The position numbers were made by a program, and so were the translations under genes. A stretch of DNA of 37,298 nucleotides from Geoalkalibacter ferrihydriticus DSM 17813 (GTDB lineage Bacteria; Desulfobacterota; Desulfuromonadia; Desulfuromonadales; Geoalkalibacteraceae), in NCBI RefSeq assembly GCF_000820505.1, contig NZ_JWJD01000001.1, forward strand, positions 880,403-917,700, given 5' to 3'. Below are positions 34,439-37,298 of the stretch, one piece after another (within the stretch, counting starts at the first letter, position 1; every line of letters starts with the position of its first letter). The notes below the pieces were generated by a model. That model saw only the letters and a list, made by a program, of their open reading frames with translations. It had not been told where the DNA came from and ran no database searches.

Positions 34439-35854
34439 ATGGGCGACGATCTTTACTATTTTCTTCTCTACCTTTTCTACGGCTTGGCCTTCTACAGCAT
34501 GGGCGTGGCCGTCATTTCCGTCAAAACGCGGTCCAGCCGTCTTGAGGTCGCGCGCCTGCTGTGGCTGTTCGCAGTGTTTGCCTTTCTGCACGCCGGCAAC
34601 GAATGGCTTGAACTGTTTCTGATTCTTGAGGCCACTGAACTTTCGAGGGCCACCCTGGTTTTTTTCAGCGGCCTCAAGCTGGTGGTCAAGCTAACCTCTT
34701 ATCTCTTTCTGATGGCTTTCGGCCTGAGTCTTCTGGCGTCGTATCGTCCGCGCCTGCGTTCCGCGCTGTTTGCCGTGCCCCTGGTGCTTTTGGCGGGTAT
34801 GCTGGTTTCTCTGTGGTTGCACGATGTAGGTTCTGTTGCCGAGTTCCTTCACTATAGCGACGTGCGTGGTCGCAATCTGGTCGGGTTTCCCGGCGCGGTT
34901 GCGGCGGGGGTGGGGTTGTTTGTCTTTGCCCGTTCCACAACCTCGACCAGTGCGCGCGCCGCCCGAGGATTTCGCGGCGCCGGCCTTGCCCTCGTCGCCT
35001 ATGCCATCCTGACCGGGCTGATCCCCTCAGGCACGGTTCTTCAGCCCCTCTCCATTCCCATCGAGCTGTTGCGTGGCCTCTCCGCCTTTGTCATCCTGCA
35101 CTTTCTCATGTCGGCCCTGCACATTTTCGACCTTGAGCAGACCGCCCTTCTGGAAGAGCGTCTGCATCGTCTCGCCCAAGCGGAAAAACTCAATGCCATC
35201 GGCAAATTGGCCGCGGGCATCGTCCATGAGATCAACAATCCCTTGACTAACATCGTCCTCAACGTGGAGATGCTCAAGAGTGAGGTATTAAATGACGATA
35301 GCTCGCCCAAGTTGCACAAGCGGTTTGCGTTTATCGAACGCAACATCGAGCGCGCCTCAAACATTGCGCGAGAATTGCTGAGTTTTTCGCGCGAAAAGGA
35401 AGATCAGTTCGAGCAGGTCGACATTAACGAACTGATTGACACGAGCCTGACCCTGCTCGGCTCACGGCGCCTGGACTTCGATTTTCGGGTGGCCAGGGGA
35501 TCCTTGCAGCCGGTGTGGGGTGTGCCCTGGAAGATCGAAGAGGTGTTTCTCAACCTTTTCATCAATGCCATGGACGCCTCCGCGCCCGGCGCCGTCATTG
35601 CCACAGAGAGTTTGGTGGTGCATAATGAGGTAATTGTTAAGGTTACTGACCAGGGAAAGGGCATTCCGCCGGAAAACCTCGGACGCGTCATGGAGCCCTT
35701 TTTTACCACCAAAGAGGTCGGCCAGGGTACCGGGCTCGGGCTCTCCATCTGCTACGGCATCATGGAACTGCACGGCGGCCGCATGGAATTGGCCGCCACC
35801 GCCGCCGGCACCGAGGTGACCCTGTATTTTCCCGTATTCCGACAAGGAGATTAG
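34439..35854 (+). CDS. Membrane sensor histidine kinase
   Basis: This is a 471-residue inner-membrane histidine kinase. Residues 1-230 hold six or seven membrane helices (for example 5-27, 73-100, 108-128, 147-165, 183-200, 212-228) with no recognisable periplasmic domain. The phosphoacceptor is His263 in GIVHEINNPLTN, like NtrB/HisKA. The ATP-binding domain has an N box in NLFINAMD, G1 in DQGKGIP, and G2 in GTGLGLSICYG. The signal is probably sensed in the membrane. It ends 1 nt before the response regulator start, so they are coupled. No strong ribosome site precedes the ATG at 34439. Confidence 0.92.
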   Translation: MGDDLYYFLLYLFYGLAFYSMGVAVISVKTRSSRLEVARLLWLFAVFAFLHAGNEWLELFLILEATELSRATLVFFSGLKLVVKLTSYLFLMAFGLSLLASYRPRLRSALFAVPLVLLAGMLVSLWLHDVGSVAEFLHYSDVRGRNLVGFPGAVAAGVGLFVFARSTTSTSARAARGFRGAGLALVAYAILTGLIPSGTVLQPLSIPIELLRGLSAFVILHFLMSALHIFDLEQTALLEERLHRLAQAEKLNAIGKLAAGIVHEINNPLTNIVLNVEMLKSEVLNDDSSPKLHKRFAFIERNIERASNIARELLSFSREKEDQFEQVDINELIDTSLTLLGSRRLDFDFRVARGSLQPVWGVPWKIEEVFLNLFINAMDASAPGAVIATESLVVHNEVIVKVTDQGKGIPPENLGRVMEPFFTTKEVGQGTGLGLSICYGIMELHGGRMELAATAAGTEVTLYFPVFRQGD

Positions 35855-35855
35855 C

Positions 35856-36503
35856 GTGCAGAAGATATTGGTGGTGGATGACGATCAGGACTTGCGCGAA
35901 AGCATGGTGGAAATTCTGCAGGACGCGGGGCTCGCGGTGACGGGGTGTGAAAGGGCCGACAAGGCCTTGGTGCTGCTGGAATCCGATTCTTTCGCTCTGG
36001 TGCTGCTCGATCTGGTCATGCCGGGCATGGGCGGCATGGAGGCGCTTTCGCGCATCCGCGCGCTGGCCCCGGCAACCAAGGTCATCATGGTCACCGCCTT
36101 CTCCACGACGGAAAACGCCGTCGCCGCCATGCGCCAGGGTGCCAGCGACTACCTGGTCAAGCCCTTTCGCAACGAGGAGTTGCTCGCTGCAAGCAAGCGC
36201 GTGCTTGAAGAGGCCAGGTTTGAAGCGTGTGGCGCCGCTTTGGATGCCGAATCCGCCCTGAACTGTCTGGCCAATACCCTGCGCCGGCAGATTCTTTTCG
36301 GCCTTAAAACCTGCGGCCCCTTGCGGTTCATGGAAATCTGCCGTCACTTGAACATCGCCGACCACACCAAAGTCAATTTTCACCTCAAAATTCTGCGCGA
36401 GGCCGGTTTTATCGAGCAGGATGAGAAACTCTACCAACTCACCGCACGCGGCCGACAGATTCTGGAATGCGTGCAATTCCTCATGCGCCGTCTGGGTTCC
36501 TGA
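35856..36503 (+). CDS. Response regulator with ArsR-like winged-helix output
   Basis: This 215-residue regulator has a CheY-like receiver at 1-120 with acidic pocket DDD (8-10), phosphoacceptor Asp52 (LLDLVMPG) and Lys102 (LVKPF). Residues about 128-215 form an ArsR-like winged helix (LANTLRRQILFGLKTCGPLRFMEICRHL, HLKILREAGFI). The usual OmpR, NarL or NtrC output domains are absent. Receiver-ArsR fusions are uncommon but known. Start GTG at 35856 after AAGGAGATTAGC, 1 nt after the kinase stop. It is the likely partner of the kinase, with target genes possibly the outer-membrane gene downstream. Confidence 0.9.
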   Translation: MQKILVVDDDQDLRESMVEILQDAGLAVTGCERADKALVLLESDSFALVLLDLVMPGMGGMEALSRIRALAPATKVIMVTAFSTTENAVAAMRQGASDYLVKPFRNEELLAASKRVLEEARFEACGAALDAESALNCLANTLRRQILFGLKTCGPLRFMEICRHLNIADHTKVNFHLKILREAGFIEQDEKLYQLTARGRQILECVQFLMRRLGS

Positions 36504-36813
36504 GCTTTCCCTGCCCACCCCCCGCCCCTCCCCCGATATCTTTCTGCCCAAAGTGTGAAAAAAAATTCACAACATCAATTTAATTTGTAAGTTTTATTTA
36601 TCTGGAGATGAAATTAGCCTTCTCTCTAAAATGTGAGTTAATAAATCCTGGTTTAAGCGGCTCTCTTTCTCTGCCACCGTTGAAGGGAGTTGCTGCGCCG
36701 GACTGAAGGTGTTTCGCCTGGGAAGCCCGGCGATTTGATGTTTGGCTTCGCAACGATCAGCCCTTGGACCGGCCCGGCGTTTACTAATTTTGCACGAGAG
36801 GGAAGGAGGCACC
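36504..36813 (+). other. 310-bp intergenic region and leader of the outer-membrane gene
   Basis: I see no credible gene here. The part at 36540-36640 is AT-rich and holds a TGTGAA-A6-TTCACA palindrome at 36554-36571. Farther on, an 8-bp stem with one mismatch (36697-36704 with 36724-36731) encloses an inner AGGTG/CGCCT hairpin. No known riboswitch (SAM, GEMM, TPP, cobalamin) could be recognised. The ribosome site GGAAGGAGGCACC precedes the next ATG. Confidence 0.5.
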
Positions 36814-37298
36814 ATGAAAATTTGGCAAGGGCTCACATGCGGTCTGGCATTGGCCACCCTGGCCCTGTGGCCGGTAGGCGATGCCCTGGGGGCCAAGGTT
36901 TCAGGCCGCGCCAGTACGGTCGTCGAATGGTTTGACAGCGCCAACGAGCACACCATCGTTCCGGTCTTTCAGTATTTGCAGCTCAACGTGCTCGACATCG
37001 CCGATCAGGGCTATGACTTTCGCATGTACGGTCGCCTGGGCGATGACCTGGCCGGCGAGCGCAGCGCATCGGCCAAAAGCCGGCTCTATTTCGCCTACGT
37101 CGAGAAGCGCGGCTTTTTCCTCGACAACCTGGATGCGCGCTTGGGACGTCAGTTCATCACCACCACCGCGGGCGCCTCGCTCATGGACGGTCTGCGGCTC
37201 GACTACGGCTTTCTCGACAACTACCGCTTCACGCTGTTCGGCGGCGGTGATGTCACCTATTACGAGGGCTACAACGCCAAGGACGCCATCGTCGGCGG
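36814..37298 (+). CDS. Outer-membrane beta-barrel/porin-like protein, N-terminal part (cut by window edge)
   Basis: The first 161 codons of a secreted protein are present, and the 3' end lies beyond the window. Residues 1-26 look like a signal peptide (MKIWQGLTCGLALATLALWP, then GDALGA). Alternating hydrophobic and polar strands follow (TVVEWFDSANEHTIVP, QYLQLNVLDI, FRMYGRLGDDLAG, LDARLGRQFITTTAG), as in outer-membrane barrels of Geobacter-type bacteria, some of which belong to cytochrome conduits. No CXXCH heme site is visible so far. Start ATG at 36814 after GGAAGGAGGCACC. Function is not assigned. Confidence 0.75.
   Translation, partial: MKIWQGLTCGLALATLALWPVGDALGAKVSGRASTVVEWFDSANEHTIVPVFQYLQLNVLDIADQGYDFRMYGRLGDDLAGERSASAKSRLYFAYVEKRGFFLDNLDARLGRQFITTTAGASLMDGLRLDYGFLDNYRFTLFGGGDVTYYEGYNAKDAIVG

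Noticed and set aside
36554-36571. CRP-like palindrome TGTGA...TCACA
   Set aside because: The half-sites are spaced by 8 bp instead of 6 and lie in an A run, so a CRP/FNR site is not supported.

Overview
The window looks like chromosome of a Desulfuromonadales-type bacterium (Geobacter / Desulfuromonas / Geoalkalibacter relatives). It is GC-rich and densely packed, mostly on the minus strand. The taxonomic hints are a split b/b' ATP synthase, SAM-I-controlled metX/metI/metC genes, PilZ and chemoreceptor genes, several small cysteine-rich proteins and outer-membrane barrel proteins of a kind common in metal-reducing deltaproteobacteria. This assignment is inferred from gene families, not from a marker gene.

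Layout. 1-2394 (minus) is the start of an F1Fo ATP synthase operon: b', b, delta, and alpha cut by the left edge. 2569-3664 holds a receiver-like/PilZ protein and a small membrane protein with a terminator. 3665-4044 has no gene but one strong hairpin. 4045-7573 (minus) carries a Prc-type periplasmic protease, a CPBP-family membrane protease and a PilZ protein. 7681-13021 (minus) is a tightly coupled three-gene operon: a JAB/RadC-like domain fused to a DinG-like Fe-S helicase, an NfeD-like membrane protein and a SLC13-type transporter with four RCK_C domains. 13174-17385 (plus) holds pgi, an overlapping alarmone-synthetase-like protein with TPRs, a MITE-like repeat and a dihydroorotate dehydrogenase-like protein.

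17360-23390 (minus) carries a small protein, a SPOR-NlpC/P60 lipoprotein, an OprO/P-type porin, a Cys-rich small protein, Ppx/GppA-HD, SixA and a beta-barrel protein. Two repeats with related inverted ends follow at 23415-23703, then a small Cys protein (plus). 23906-29272 (minus) holds a second-type EF-G, an MBL-fold hydrolase and a chemoreceptor. 29686-33797 (minus) is a methionine locus: metI-like and metC-like genes, then metX. One SAM-I riboswitch lies ahead of metI and another ahead of metX, each with its own promoter and terminator, and a 9-bp tandem repeat lies between metI and metC.

33901-34296 is a remnant of an OmpR/BaeR-like response regulator that has lost nearly all of its receiver. 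34439-36503 (plus) is an intact two-component pair: a multi-pass membrane histidine kinase and a regulator with an ArsR-like output domain. It is followed by a long leader and the start of an outer-membrane protein cut by the right edge.

How the genes fit together. MetX makes O-acetylhomoserine, the MetI-like enzyme joins it to cysteine, and the MetC-like enzyme yields homocysteine, all under SAM feedback. Ppx/GppA and the RelA/SpoT-like protein both belong to (p)ppGpp/polyphosphate stress metabolism. No single, clearly new multi-gene system stands out. The best leads are the repeat family with inverted ends, the alarmone-synthetase-TPR protein overlapping pgi, the JAB-DinG fusion operon, and the two-component pair beside a broken regulator.
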